NCBI GenBank assembly: GCA_025455005.1
Contig: JALONH010000019.1
Coordinates: 1-54,531 of the forward strand
Length of the DNA stretch: 54,531 nucleotides
Direction: 5' to 3'
Origin: Cytophagaceae bacterium
GTDB taxonomy: Bacteria > Bacteroidota > Bacteroidia > Cytophagales > Cytophagaceae
The position numbers were made by a program, and so were the translations under genes. The notes below the pieces were generated by a model, which searched no databases, had not been told where the DNA came from, and worked only from the letters and a program-made list of their open reading frames with translations. Below are positions 45,236-54,149 of this stretch, piece by piece. Position 1 is the first letter of the stretch. Each line of letters opens with the position of its first letter.

Positions 45236-46603
45236 TTAAGGGGTATATTTAGAAAGTGTCCGTTTGTTTAGCTCCAAAAAGTAGGCACCATTCCCCGGTC
45301 CATACCAATTCATATCCCGAACTTCCCCTTTATCCAAAAAATAATATTTATCGGGCGTGATATACCCAATATAGCCTCCATTAAATCCGGTGACAACGAT
45401 TTCCGTGTTTGTTGCCTGTGCTTGATTTTCAAGTTCCGGCATAAACTCTCCGGAGTAGTCACAAGGTAAGCTAATCAGTACCGTATTGTCAATTTTAATG
45501 GATTGTATTTCCGGGTTGTCTTTACCTAAAAAAGTATAAAAGACCCAAGGTCTGATTTTTAATTCGGGACTAACTCTTAATTGAGGTTCAGGGAGTTGAA
45601 CCGAATATCGACAATACGCAACCGGTGGTGTGTAGGTGGTTACAGGCGGAGTGTCGAGTACCTTTCGTACCGCTTTCCATAGCATTGAACCGGTCAACTG
45701 TATATTGGTTTCCCCATCAAAACCGTGTATTTTAGGTCCATGAGAGCCTACAGCGCCTGCCATATAAGCAGACCATTGAACCCCATGTTTTTGAATCGAA
45801 TCGTTTAATACGTTGGGGTAATCCCCAGAAAAGTGGTTTGCGTCTGTATCTAAACAATTCGCATGCGCCGCATACGTAAATAATAGGCCTTTTGAGCCAT
45901 CGTTTCTATAGATACAAAGTCCTCTTAACCAAGTATCTACATGACCTTCTGTACCAACCAAACGGTTTCTTACAGCTCCCGGAACAGAAATTCGAAATGA
46001 TGAAAACTGTGCCGGGCGACGGGTAACTTTTGCTGATACAACAGCCGATTTGATTTCGTGGACCAACAGCTCTATATAGTCTTCATGGAATTTTCCGGCT
46101 AAAAAGTGTCCTCCCCATTTTTGAGCCCAACCACCGGGACCACTATGGGTATGGGTAGCAGACAAGTACAACTGAATACCTAAGGAGTCAAAATAAGATG
46201 TAATTTCCTTTTTAACGATTGGAGGGAAGATGAGCAAATCTAAACTGATAAGGGCTACTGTTAAGGACCCTTTTTCAATAATAACTGCGCGGACTTTGGT
46301 TGTATCTCGGATCCGTTGAACCCAAGGTCGAACGCCATAGCCTGCGGTAGGAAAGGGCAATTGTGCGGGTAGTAACGAAGACTGATGCCAACCCACAAAA
46401 ACCGTATCATTTGTTTCTCCAAAATGTAGTGTTGCTTGTTCAAGATTTTTGAACGTAGCTTGATGATGTGGTTGAAGAGTTACGTCATTTGACGTTGTCG
46501 TAAAGAGAAGAAATAAAAGGAGAAGTACAGCGTCCAATACGGTGACGATTACCCGAAAGGATAATGTTACAATCAAATATAGGGTGGCAATAAGGGGACG
46601 CAT
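45236..46603 (-). CDS. Neutral/alkaline non-lysosomal ceramidase-like membrane protein
   Basis: A 455-residue protein. A transmembrane anchor (about residues 3-35) precedes a neutral-ceramidase-type amidase domain: YGVRPWVQRIRD, LISLDLLIFP, LSATHTHSGPGG (the zinc His pair, about residues 138-149), YAAHANCLDTDANHFSGDYP, and C-terminal FNGGYIGYITPDKYY. Full neutral ceramidases are about 650-750 residues with an extra C-terminal immunoglobulin-like domain; this shorter form is common in Bacteroidota and its substrate may be another amide. ATG 46603 is preferred over an upstream TTG. It diverges from an HxlR regulator across 124 bp that contain palindromes, suggesting local control. Confidence 0.88.
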   Translation of the reverse strand: MRPLIATLYLIVTLSFRVIVTVLDAVLLLLFLLFTTTSNDVTLQPHHQATFKNLEQATLHFGETNDTVFVGWHQSSLLPAQLPFPTAGYGVRPWVQRIRDTTKVRAVIIEKGSLTVALISLDLLIFPPIVKKEITSYFDSLGIQLYLSATHTHSGPGGWAQKWGGHFLAGKFHEDYIELLVHEIKSAVVSAKVTRRPAQFSSFRISVPGAVRNRLVGTEGHVDTWLRGLCIYRNDGSKGLLFTYAAHANCLDTDANHFSGDYPNVLNDSIQKHGVQWSAYMAGAVGSHGPKIHGFDGETNIQLTGSMLWKAVRKVLDTPPVTTYTPPVAYCRYSVQLPEPQLRVSPELKIRPWVFYTFLGKDNPEIQSIKIDNTVLISLPCDYSGEFMPELENQAQATNTEIVVTGFNGGYIGYITPDKYYFLDKGEVRDMNWYGPGNGAYFLELNKRTLSKYTP

Positions 46604-46644
46604 GTGGTTGAAATAATAACGCAAAATACTAGAATATTGCGGTT

Positions 46645-46717
46645 AAGCACAATGTGCTTTTATAAATTATTAGAGTATAGTCAAACCTTTTTCTACTATA
46701 CTTAGTATATTTACTAA
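46645..46717. promoter_or_regulatory. Palindromic candidate operators between ceramidase-like and HxlR genes
   Basis: Three inverted repeats lie in the divergent gap: AAGCACA-A-TGTGCTT (46645-46659, perfect), AGTATAG/CTATACT (46674-46680 and 46696-46702, 15 bp apart) and TTAGTA-TATT-TACTAA (46702-46717, perfect). The last contains TATATTTA, one mismatch from the -7 consensus, so a repressor bound there would block hxlR-type gene transcription. Confidence 0.5.
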
Positions 46718-46727
46718 AGTTAACAAT

Positions 46728-47129
46728 ATGAGTGACCTCCGGTATAATAACAAATGGTACCGTTCCGGTATTGAGCTGTTTAGTGACGTGCTTCATGGTA
46801 AATGGAAGCTAGTCATCCTATGGTATTTGTATAAAAAAGATGCTCGCTTTTCCGAACTTCGAAAAAATATACCCAGCATTACCGATCGAATGTTAAGTTT
46901 ACAACTTAAAGAATTGGAGGAATTGGGATTTATAAAACGAGTGGTACATCCCGGAAATCCACCTAAGGTTTCATATGAAATAATGGAACTTGGGGCTTCT
47001 TTACTTCCAGCTCTGGAAGCCTTGGATGTGTTTGGCCGAGCATATTCAAAAGAAGTGAAAGCTGTTACAAGAGACTCTTCTATTGTACATCCTCCGGAAG
47101 ACGATTCTAGTTTTTTTGACGAGATTTAA
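46728..47129 (+). CDS. HxlR-family winged-helix transcriptional regulator
   Basis: A 133-residue HxlR-type regulator. GIELFSDVLHGKWKLVILWYL (about residues 14-34), FSELRKNIPSITDRMLSLQLKELEELGF (about 43-70) and the wing HPGNPPKVSYEIMELGASLLP are the family pattern. Many HxlR members sense redox state or electrophiles through an N-terminal cysteine, but this protein shows none in that region. Dimers bind palindromes; three lie just upstream. The likely targets are itself and the divergent ceramidase-like gene (inference). Confidence 0.93.
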   Translation: MSDLRYNNKWYRSGIELFSDVLHGKWKLVILWYLYKKDARFSELRKNIPSITDRMLSLQLKELEELGFIKRVVHPGNPPKVSYEIMELGASLLPALEALDVFGRAYSKEVKAVTRDSSIVHPPEDDSSFFDEI

Positions 47130-47208
47130 CTTATAAATTTCTATTAACTATCAACAATTAAGACGTTTTACATTTTCCTACAATTTCTAACTGTTAGAAA
47201 ACATCAAT

Positions 47209-48774
47209 TTATACTGGAATAATAAAACCTTTATTAATGGCCTTGTTTCGTATGATATCTTGAACCGGTTGATTATAGATTTTGCTTTCCAGCCAGGAGA
47301 TAATATCGAAATATATAAAGGCTCGTTTCTCAAACTCGCTGTTTTCCAGCTCTGTTAATTGTGCTTTTAGTGTAGTAAACCGGTTAACCAATTCGTTTTC
47401 ATCTACTTGATCGTTTAGATTTTTCAAAAAGGAGAGGATGTATTTTTGAAATCTTCTTAAGTCATCTCGTTTCCACAAAAATCGGTACGTAGAGATGATG
47501 TAATACTTTATAACATCATAATTACCCAATTCATAGTGGCACACTAAATTAATTATTCGGGCAAAACAATGTATATCCTCTCGAATATCCACATTGGGCA
47601 AATTGATGATTCTATTAAGCCAACGAAGGGAATGGTTAAAGAGCCCGGCGCCAAAATATAGACAGGCAATTTTATACATCAAGATCAGTGCGGAGTGAGA
47701 ATCTAGTTTTTGTAATAACTTCTGAACCTCCTCATTTTCATCCACTAACAATTTTTTTACTCCATATGTAAACTCTCCTGTCAAAAAGTACATATTGAGT
47801 TCGTGCATGTAATAATACTTTAATAAGTTGATTTTCAAGTTTTCATTGAAATATATAGCACTATCATTAGAGAAGTGAATCAACTTCTGATTGGTTAGTA
47901 TAAAGTCATTGAAGTTGTTAAGCTTAAATTGTGCTATCAACAAGTTATTCAACGCTTTAATATAATTTTCAGGGGAATAACGAACGAACTCCGGATTTTC
48001 TTCGAGCAAAGACACTAACTTGTTGGCATACAAGTATCCATTAAAAAAATCTTGAATAAAGTAATAGTATCCAATAAACATTCGAAAGAGTGTTATTTTT
48101 TCTACTACAGAAAGTTCTTCTTCCTTATAATCAGGTAAATGTTCAATGAAGTAGGCTTTTAGTTTCTCATAATCTTTTTCATCGCGTATAAACCCAATGC
48201 GGGTATACAAGGAGTTTAACTTGATACTTAAATTAGAAAACATATTAATGTTATGAATGCGGGTGTTGATATCCCGTACTTCTACAATAATATTATCTAC
48301 TGTGGAATCCGTATCTACGTCCACGGTCTGCATCAAAACACTTTTTTCCAGTTTTATAATCTCTAACAATAGCTCTAAATTTTCATGCAACTGTGCTAAT
48401 TTTCGAGCCTTTTTTAAACAGGATTTACCTTGGACATATAAGCGTCGTTCAAATAAAAGTTGTGCAAAATCAATTTGTTCCCGGATTTGAATATCTAAAA
48501 TTTTGGACGTGTTGTATTGTCGCACCGATAACAAAACCCTTTCATACAAATAGGCTTTCAGATTCGACAACTGACTCGCTTTAATTTGTGGGATCGATTC
48601 GTGTACCCGCTCTTCGTTAAACTCCTTTTGTTTGTTTAAGTAATCGAACAGCAGTAACATTTTTTTGTCTTCGGTATTGTCATTGCCTCCATAAGTGACT
48701 TTAAAGTGTCTTTTTTCATTGGGAGACAAGGAATGTATCAAATCAAATAAGCTTTTTGACTTTACTCTTGACAT
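47209..48774 (-). CDS. Hypothetical alpha-helical repeat (TPR-like) protein
   Basis: A 521-residue, mostly helical, soluble protein with no signal peptide. The start (KSLFDLIHSLSPNEKRHFKV) and the overall helical-hairpin pattern resemble a family I have seen only in Bacteroidota with no assigned function. Repeated helix pairs such as LKKARKLAQLHENLELLLEIIK suggest a TPR-like superhelix for protein binding. A candidate -7 box TAATTTTG lies on the minus strand at 48817-48810. The 80-bp gap to the HxlR gene holds the palindrome TTTCTAA-CTG-TTAGAAA (47184-47200). Confidence 0.7.
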   Translation of the reverse strand: MSRVKSKSLFDLIHSLSPNEKRHFKVTYGGNDNTEDKKMLLLFDYLNKQKEFNEERVHESIPQIKASQLSNLKAYLYERVLLSVRQYNTSKILDIQIREQIDFAQLLFERRLYVQGKSCLKKARKLAQLHENLELLLEIIKLEKSVLMQTVDVDTDSTVDNIIVEVRDINTRIHNINMFSNLSIKLNSLYTRIGFIRDEKDYEKLKAYFIEHLPDYKEEELSVVEKITLFRMFIGYYYFIQDFFNGYLYANKLVSLLEENPEFVRYSPENYIKALNNLLIAQFKLNNFNDFILTNQKLIHFSNDSAIYFNENLKINLLKYYYMHELNMYFLTGEFTYGVKKLLVDENEEVQKLLQKLDSHSALILMYKIACLYFGAGLFNHSLRWLNRIINLPNVDIREDIHCFARIINLVCHYELGNYDVIKYYIISTYRFLWKRDDLRRFQKYILSFLKNLNDQVDENELVNRFTTLKAQLTELENSEFEKRAFIYFDIISWLESKIYNQPVQDIIRNKAINKGFIIPV

Positions 48775-49326
48775 CGGATTTAATTAGTTTATTAATGTCT
48801 GATTTTAAGCAAAATTACTAGTAAAAAATGACTCTTTAAAATCGTAAAAATTCCCTTATCCTCTTTTTTCTTCACATGTGGAAAGATAAGATGTGTAAAC
48901 GTAAGACATTTTCGAAAAAATGCTGTTGTTGTAAGATTTTAGTAAACTTGCCCGGTAAATCCTATTTTTTACTCTTTATTAAAAACGAAAATCAAGGGGA
49001 TGAACCTCCTTTTGCTAAAGGCTTACAGCCAAAGGAGACTATTAGCTAATCAAAAAGCATTACCGAAATCTATAATAAATTAACGTCGAGGACTCAGAGA
49101 ATAAAAACCGGTCAAACGAACTAAAGACCGAAAATAAGGCAGTTCCATGATGTAAACCATTCGATTATTATAGCAAGCCGTAAGCTTCGACTCCAAAATG
49201 AAACCGCTTTTACTATAAACCCCAGTAGGTTGTGACGTGCGCTTGGGCCACGCTAAACGTTACACTCTTTAATCCATCCGAATGTTGCGTTATCCTGTCA
49301 TCTTCCCCCGCCGTATGGAGGCGATG
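48775..49326. other. 552-bp intergenic region, unassigned, with a stem-loop
   Basis: No gene is convincing here. CTCCTTT-t-GCT (49007-49017) pairs with AGC-c-AAAGGAG (49027-49037) to form a 10-bp stem with one mismatch. On the minus strand a frame is open for 59 codons (49083-49259); its only ATG, at 49160, gives 26 residues (ending GFYSLSPRR). The region 49080-49320 is more GC-rich than ordinary spacer DNA here. I looked for tmRNA, RNase P and SRP RNA signatures and saw none. Confidence 0.4.
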
Positions 49327-51393
49327 CTACTTATAATTTTTAGCACCCTTACTTAAAAAATCAACGAATTCCTCTACAGACCTATTATAGCCCATGGGTT
49401 CTGTCAACGGCTGTTCAGTCTTAGGGTCTACTAATACGTAAAACGGTTGTGCATTAAAATTAAACCTGGTAATCTGAAAATCAATATTTTGCTTACCCAT
49501 GGTGCGTTTCTCTTTACCATCATAAGCACTTACATACCATTTTGATTTTGGTAACTCCGTCCGATCATCGGTGTATAAGGCGACGACTACATATTGGGTA
49601 CTTAAACTATTCCATACAACCGGATCCGACCACACATAGGACTCCATTTCTCGACAATTCGTACAACCATGGCCGGTGAAATCTATAAACAGGGGTTTGT
49701 TTTGTTCTATCGCGCACTTTTTGGCTTGTTCGTAATCAAAATACCCTTTTAAACCTAAGGGCAGTTCTAATTTATCCCCATACAAAGGTGCATCACAAAG
49801 TGTACCGCCGGAAGTTGATCCTTCTTTATTACTCTGAATTACAAAATCTTGACTCGTTAAGGGAGGTAAATACCCCGACAACGCCTTTAAGGGTGCACCC
49901 CACAAACCCGGAATCAAATACACCACGAACACAAATACAACGATTGCCATTATCAATCGAAATACACCGATTGGTTCCTTGTCATGGTCATTTATTTTAA
50001 TTTTTCCTAAAAGATAAAGTCCTAAGAAAGTGAAGATAACGATCCAGATGGCTAAGAAAACCTCCCGATCTAGTATTCCCCAATGCTCCACTTGATCCGC
50101 TATACTTAAAAATTTAAAGGCCAATGCCAGTTCTAAAAAGCCTAGGGATACTTTAACGGTGTTTAACCAACCTCCGGATTTTGGTAAACTTTTTAACATG
50201 CCCGGGAATATAGCTAATACTGTAAAAGGTAAAGCAAAAGCGCTAGAATACGCCAACATACCTACGATTGGTTTAATTACTTCCCCTCCCGCGGCAGATA
50301 ATAAAATTGTACTTACGATAGGTCCTGTACAGGAGAAAGATACTAATACTATGGTAAAAGCCATAAAGAATATACCAACATACCCACCCTTATCCGATTG
50401 TCTGTCTGCTGCGTTTACCCATTTATTTGGCAAGGTTATCTCAAACCAACCAAAAAAGGATACTGCAAAAACAAGAAAGATAATGGTAAATAATGTATTA
50501 GGAATCCAATGGGTACTAATAAAATGTACGAACTCCGGACCATTAAAATAGGAAATTAATGTGCCTAATAAGGTATAAATAAAAACGATAGAACCTCCAT
50601 AAAACAATGCTTTACGAATGACTTGCGCTTTGGAAGAGGAACTTTTGGTAAAAAAAGTAACCGTCATCGGAACCATTGGAAATACACAGGGAGTAATCAC
50701 TGTAACAAATCCGGCTGCAATAGCGGCCAACACAAACCACCATAAACTGCCATCCGATTTTTGTATAGGACCCAAAGGTTTAATCTGTTCTTCGAGACCG
50801 GCTGATGTCGTTGAAGTAGAATCGTACCGCATGCTATCGACCTTCTGAACAGTAGCAGTATCTTCCGGTGTAGGGGTCAAAACCGGCTTCTTAATTGCAG
50901 AAACTGTAGTTGTTGTTTTCGGTAATAGAGAAAGTGATGGAAATTGAAAAGGCGTGTCAAAGGAGACGCATTTGTCATTATTGCAGACTTGATATTGAAC
51001 TTCGAAAGCAATTGTAGCAGGATTTTTCAGTAGGATGATAGACTGTCGGAACTCCGCCTGTTTTTTAAAGTACGTCAACTCCATATCAAAAATATCGTCG
51101 TATTTTTTAATAGGTTGTATCGACTTTAAGCCTCCTAGTACTACTACGTTAGAGCCTGCTTTGTCCAGTATAAATGTCGTAGGAATTGGGCCTTGATTTG
51201 CCGGAAAGGTACTCCCGTACAATTCCCATGTATCGTTTATTTTGGCTTTTATAATCACCTCCACCGTATCTCCTATGTGCAACTCCTTGGACGATAAACT
51301 AAAGTCCCATTGTGTTGGGTTAGAAGTCAATTGAGCCTTTGCTGAAAAACAAAAGCCTATTAAAAAGACAAAAACTTTGAAATACGTATACAT
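49327..51393 (-). CDS. dsbD: Protein-disulfide reductase DsbD family protein
   Basis: A 688-residue DsbD with all three parts. A signal peptide (to about residue 20) leads into the periplasmic alpha domain (about 21-165) with a Cys pair in YQVCNNDKCVSF. Eight transmembrane helices (about 215-500) carry the membrane cysteines in TPCVFPMVPMTVTFF and SCTGPIVSTILLS. The C-terminal thioredoxin domain (about 560-688) has GHGCTNCREME. DsbD moves electrons from cytoplasmic thioredoxin to periplasmic partners for disulfide isomerisation and cytochrome c maturation. The linker at about 170-205 is Ser/Thr-rich. It lies 23 bp downstream of the M20 dipeptidase gene and is probably co-transcribed. Confidence 0.93.
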   Translation of the reverse strand: MYTYFKVFVFLIGFCFSAKAQLTSNPTQWDFSLSSKELHIGDTVEVIIKAKINDTWELYGSTFPANQGPIPTTFILDKAGSNVVVLGGLKSIQPIKKYDDIFDMELTYFKKQAEFRQSIILLKNPATIAFEVQYQVCNNDKCVSFDTPFQFPSLSLLPKTTTTVSAIKKPVLTPTPEDTATVQKVDSMRYDSTSTTSAGLEEQIKPLGPIQKSDGSLWWFVLAAIAAGFVTVITPCVFPMVPMTVTFFTKSSSSKAQVIRKALFYGGSIVFIYTLLGTLISYFNGPEFVHFISTHWIPNTLFTIIFLVFAVSFFGWFEITLPNKWVNAADRQSDKGGYVGIFFMAFTIVLVSFSCTGPIVSTILLSAAGGEVIKPIVGMLAYSSAFALPFTVLAIFPGMLKSLPKSGGWLNTVKVSLGFLELALAFKFLSIADQVEHWGILDREVFLAIWIVIFTFLGLYLLGKIKINDHDKEPIGVFRLIMAIVVFVFVVYLIPGLWGAPLKALSGYLPPLTSQDFVIQSNKEGSTSGGTLCDAPLYGDKLELPLGLKGYFDYEQAKKCAIEQNKPLFIDFTGHGCTNCREMESYVWSDPVVWNSLSTQYVVVALYTDDRTELPKSKWYVSAYDGKEKRTMGKQNIDFQITRFNFNAQPFYVLVDPKTEQPLTEPMGYNRSVEEFVDFLSKGAKNYK

Positions 51394-51416
51394 GTTACCT
51401 AATACAACAAAATAGG

Positions 51417-52799
51417 CTATTTAGTTTCGTTTTGCAATTGAGCAAAGGTAAAATGAAAATGTGCAATCGTTTCGATTCCTTTTAAGAAGTTGGCAATTCC
51501 AAAATGTTCATTCGGAGAATGTATGGCATCAGTATCCAAACCAAATCCCATTAATACAGTTTTCAAACCTAAAACTCTTTCAAACAAGGCTACTATAGGA
51601 ATACTGCCTCCTTCTCTCATCGGAATGGGTGTTTTGTTCCATGCTTGCATAAATGCTTGCTCCGCCGCTTTATACCCAATGCTATTAGTAGGGGTAACCG
51701 CCGGCTCTCCGCCATGGTGTGGAGTTACCTTCACCTTAACAGAGGGTGGTGCTATCGAATGGAAGTAGTCGGTAAACAAACGGGTTATTTCATCCGGGGT
51801 TTGATTTGGCACTAAACGCATGGATATTTTTGCGTATGCTTTGGAAGGTAAAACCGTCTTCGCGCCTTCCCCTGTATACCCTCCCCATATTCCATTTACA
51901 TCTAATGTAGGTCGAATAGACGTACGTTCTAATGTCGTATAGCCTTTTTCTCCTTCTACCTCGGCAATGTCTAAATGTTTCTTATATGAATCGATAGAAA
52001 ACGGTGCCTTATTGAGCGCTGCTCGATCTTCTACACTTAAAACTTCGACTGTATCATAAAAACCCGGAATAGTAATGTGATGGTCTGCATCTTTCATAGA
52101 CGCAATCATAGCGCATAAGGTATTAATGGGGTTGGCCACAGCGCCTCCGTACACTCCGGAGTGCAAGTCTCTGTTAGGACCCGTTACTTCTACCTCCAAA
52201 TAACTTAAACCTCTTAAGCCAACAGTTATAGACGGAGTATCCATAGAAAAAATCGCCGTGTCTGAAACTAATATGATATCTGCTTTCAGTTTTTCTTTAT
52301 TCTTTTCTAAAAAAGGTCCTAAGTTATCAGAACCTACTTCTTCTTCCCCTTCGATCATGAACTTTATGTTGCAAGGTAAAGGACCTAATTGGTTCAACAA
52401 TTCAAAGGCTTTTACGTGCATGAATACTTGCCCTTTGTCATCACAAGCGCCGCGAGCATAAATCTTCTCCTCTTTAACAACCGGTTCGAACGGCGGAGAG
52501 TCCCATAGATTCAAGGGGTCCGGTGGTTGAACATCATAGTGTCCATAAACCAATATGGTGGGCAAAGAGGGATTGACGATTTTTTCTGCATAGACCAGTG
52601 GGTGTCCACCGGTACTACATAACTCTGCTTTATCTGCTCCTGCAGCCAGTAGTGACTCTTTTATATATTCGGCAGCACGTACTACGTCCCCTTGATGCCT
52701 ACTATCTGCACTGACAGAAGGAATGCGTAACCAATCACATAGTTCGGATAAAAAACGTTCTTTGTTTTCCTGTATGTAAGAATGTATTTCCTGATTCAT
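51417..52799 (-). CDS. M20-family dipeptidase
   Basis: A 460-residue M20 metallopeptidase. Zinc-ligand blocks are visible: VYGHYDVQPPDPLNLW (about residues 84-99), RGACDDKGQVFMH (Asp bridging ligand), IEGEEEVGSDNLG (catalytic Glu and zinc Glu) and the dimerisation domain with GLRGLSYLEVEVTGP. GIDTDAIHSPNE-type GLDTDAIHSPNEHFG near the end holds the last zinc His. No signal peptide is present, so it works in the cytoplasm, releasing amino acids from dipeptides (CNDP/PepV-like group). It is followed by dsbD after 23 bp. Confidence 0.93.
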   Translation of the reverse strand: MNQEIHSYIQENKERFLSELCDWLRIPSVSADSRHQGDVVRAAEYIKESLLAAGADKAELCSTGGHPLVYAEKIVNPSLPTILVYGHYDVQPPDPLNLWDSPPFEPVVKEEKIYARGACDDKGQVFMHVKAFELLNQLGPLPCNIKFMIEGEEEVGSDNLGPFLEKNKEKLKADIILVSDTAIFSMDTPSITVGLRGLSYLEVEVTGPNRDLHSGVYGGAVANPINTLCAMIASMKDADHHITIPGFYDTVEVLSVEDRAALNKAPFSIDSYKKHLDIAEVEGEKGYTTLERTSIRPTLDVNGIWGGYTGEGAKTVLPSKAYAKISMRLVPNQTPDEITRLFTDYFHSIAPPSVKVKVTPHHGGEPAVTPTNSIGYKAAEQAFMQAWNKTPIPMREGGSIPIVALFERVLGLKTVLMGFGLDTDAIHSPNEHFGIANFLKGIETIAHFHFTFAQLQNETK

Positions 52800-52840
52800 T
52801 TGAAAGGCTTAAATTTTTAGCAATTAAATATACGAAAAAA

Positions 52841-53268
52841 GCTGAAGGCTAGAAAGCTTATAGCCAAAAGCTATGTTAAGCTATCAGGCTAACTTAAGTG
52901 GAAGTGTATGGATTCGCTTTAAAGTTACGTTACGCACGGATTCCCTCTTTGGAGAGCCTGTCCCGATTTATTCGGGAGGGATTAAGGGGGGGCGATTAAC
53001 GTATTGAATGAGTGTTGCGAGAGGATACTCATCACGGTGGGAGAGGTGGTAGTGGTGCGTGGGGACACGCACCACCGTTAGGGGACAAGCACCACTGCTA
53101 GGGGACACACACTACGGCAAAATAGACACGCACGGCGATAGCAAATTTATCATTCGTAAAACAAACCCTCCAGGTATTTTAAAACTTTGAAGGTTGCGAT
53201 AATCGTTCTCTTCTATTTATTACTAATAATCTACTCTGCCTTCGGCATTAAGCTTTCTAGCCTTCGGC
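52841..53268. mobile_element. MITE-like element with 20-bp terminal inverted repeats
   Basis: The 20 bases at 52841-52860 (GCTGAAGGCTAGAAAGCTTA) are the reverse complement of 53249-53268 with one mismatch. The 428-bp segment between them has no gene and is packed with structure: CCCGA/TCGGG (52962-52976), GTGGTGCGT/ACGCACCAC (53052-53075), and four 20-bp tandem units. It ends on the first base of the stop codon of the next gene. A non-autonomous element is possible; no target-site duplication is clear. Confidence 0.45.
53061..53140. repeat. Four 20-bp degenerate tandem repeats
   Basis: Units start at 53061, 53081, 53101 and 53121. The first three share GGGGACA followed by a CACC/CACT core (for example GGGGACACGCACCACCGTTA); the fourth is more diverged. 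The first unit is also the right arm of a 9-bp perfect hairpin. Confidence 0.75.
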
Positions 53269-54149
53269 TATTTTCCTGCCCAACCTTGCTGTCCTCCGGT
53301 GTGTAAGGCAACAATAGTGCTCCCTTTAGGAAAAAAGCCTCGCTCCATCAAGGCTTTTAATCCCCAAATCATTTTACCATTATAGATAGGATCAAACAAC
53401 ACTCCTGTTTCTTTTTCTACGTCACGTAAAAAGGTAAGGTACTCGGTATGGGTTTTGGCATAACCACCTAAAGCAAACTCCGAAGAGAAATAATGAATCC
53501 GGTCTTTAGTAAACGTTTCTCCGAGTAGTGATTGAATATCCTCCAGTAAAAATTCTCCCTTATTTAAAACAGGAAAGCCCATTAATTGCGCAGCATGCGA
53601 ATAATGCTGTACACCTACCATCAACCCGGCAAAAGTAGTACCGGTACCACAAGCAGTTGCCAAATAATGGTAAGGAATATCTATTTCACTAACGAGTTCG
53701 GCAACACCTTTTACCGCTAGTGGATGGTGTCCGCCTTCCGGAATATAATACCACTCGCTTTCATCAACACCACTTAGTTCAAACGCAAGAGAAGGATTTT
53801 CTCTTAGGGCACGGTATGCGTCTCGAGGTACAAAAACAAGTTGCATGTGATGGTGTTGAGCGACTTGGAGTGTTTCATTATCTACTTCCTCCCCGCGAAT
53901 GAGGGCAAGCGACTTCAATCCCCTTTCCGCCGAATAAACAGCTGTAGCTCTTATATGATTAGAATATGCTCCCCCACAAGTAAGTAGTCCTTTTTTGTTT
54001 TGTGATAGGGCCTCTTCAACAATGTATTTCAGTTTGCGTATTTTATTTCCTCCATATTCCGGATGTAAAAAATCTTCCCGCTTCAAATACAGTTGTACTT
54101 GAGCCTTATAAGTCCAAGGTGTAATGAAAGATTGTAAAGGGGAATTCAT
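53268..54149 (-). CDS. PLP-dependent ACC deaminase/D-cysteine desulfhydrase family enzyme
   Basis: A 293-residue fold-type II PLP enzyme. LYLKREDFLHPEYGGNKIRK (residues 21-40) holds the PLP lysine, Lys36 in GGNKIRKLKYI. LLTCGGAYSNHIRATA is the substrate-carboxylate loop and ATACGTGTTFAGL the phosphate-binding loop. Family members deaminate 1-aminocyclopropane-1-carboxylate or desulfhydrate D-cysteine; sequence alone does not separate them here, and D-cysteine desulfhydrase is the commoner activity. It is about 30 residues shorter than the typical 320-340 residues at the N-terminus. Its stop codon touches the inverted repeat of the MITE-like element. Confidence 0.9.
   Translation of the reverse strand: MNSPLQSFITPWTYKAQVQLYLKREDFLHPEYGGNKIRKLKYIVEEALSQNKKGLLTCGGAYSNHIRATAVYSAERGLKSLALIRGEEVDNETLQVAQHHHMQLVFVPRDAYRALRENPSLAFELSGVDESEWYYIPEGGHHPLAVKGVAELVSEIDIPYHYLATACGTGTTFAGLMVGVQHYSHAAQLMGFPVLNKGEFLLEDIQSLLGETFTKDRIHYFSSEFALGGYAKTHTEYLTFLRDVEKETGVLFDPIYNGKMIWGLKALMERGFFPKGSTIVALHTGGQQGWAGK

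Noticed and set aside
48775-49326. tmRNA, RNase P RNA or SRP RNA in the gap before dsbD
   Set aside because: TTCGACTCC at about 49186 resembles a T-loop, but no tRNA-like ends, tag frame or conserved RNase P/SRP cores are visible.
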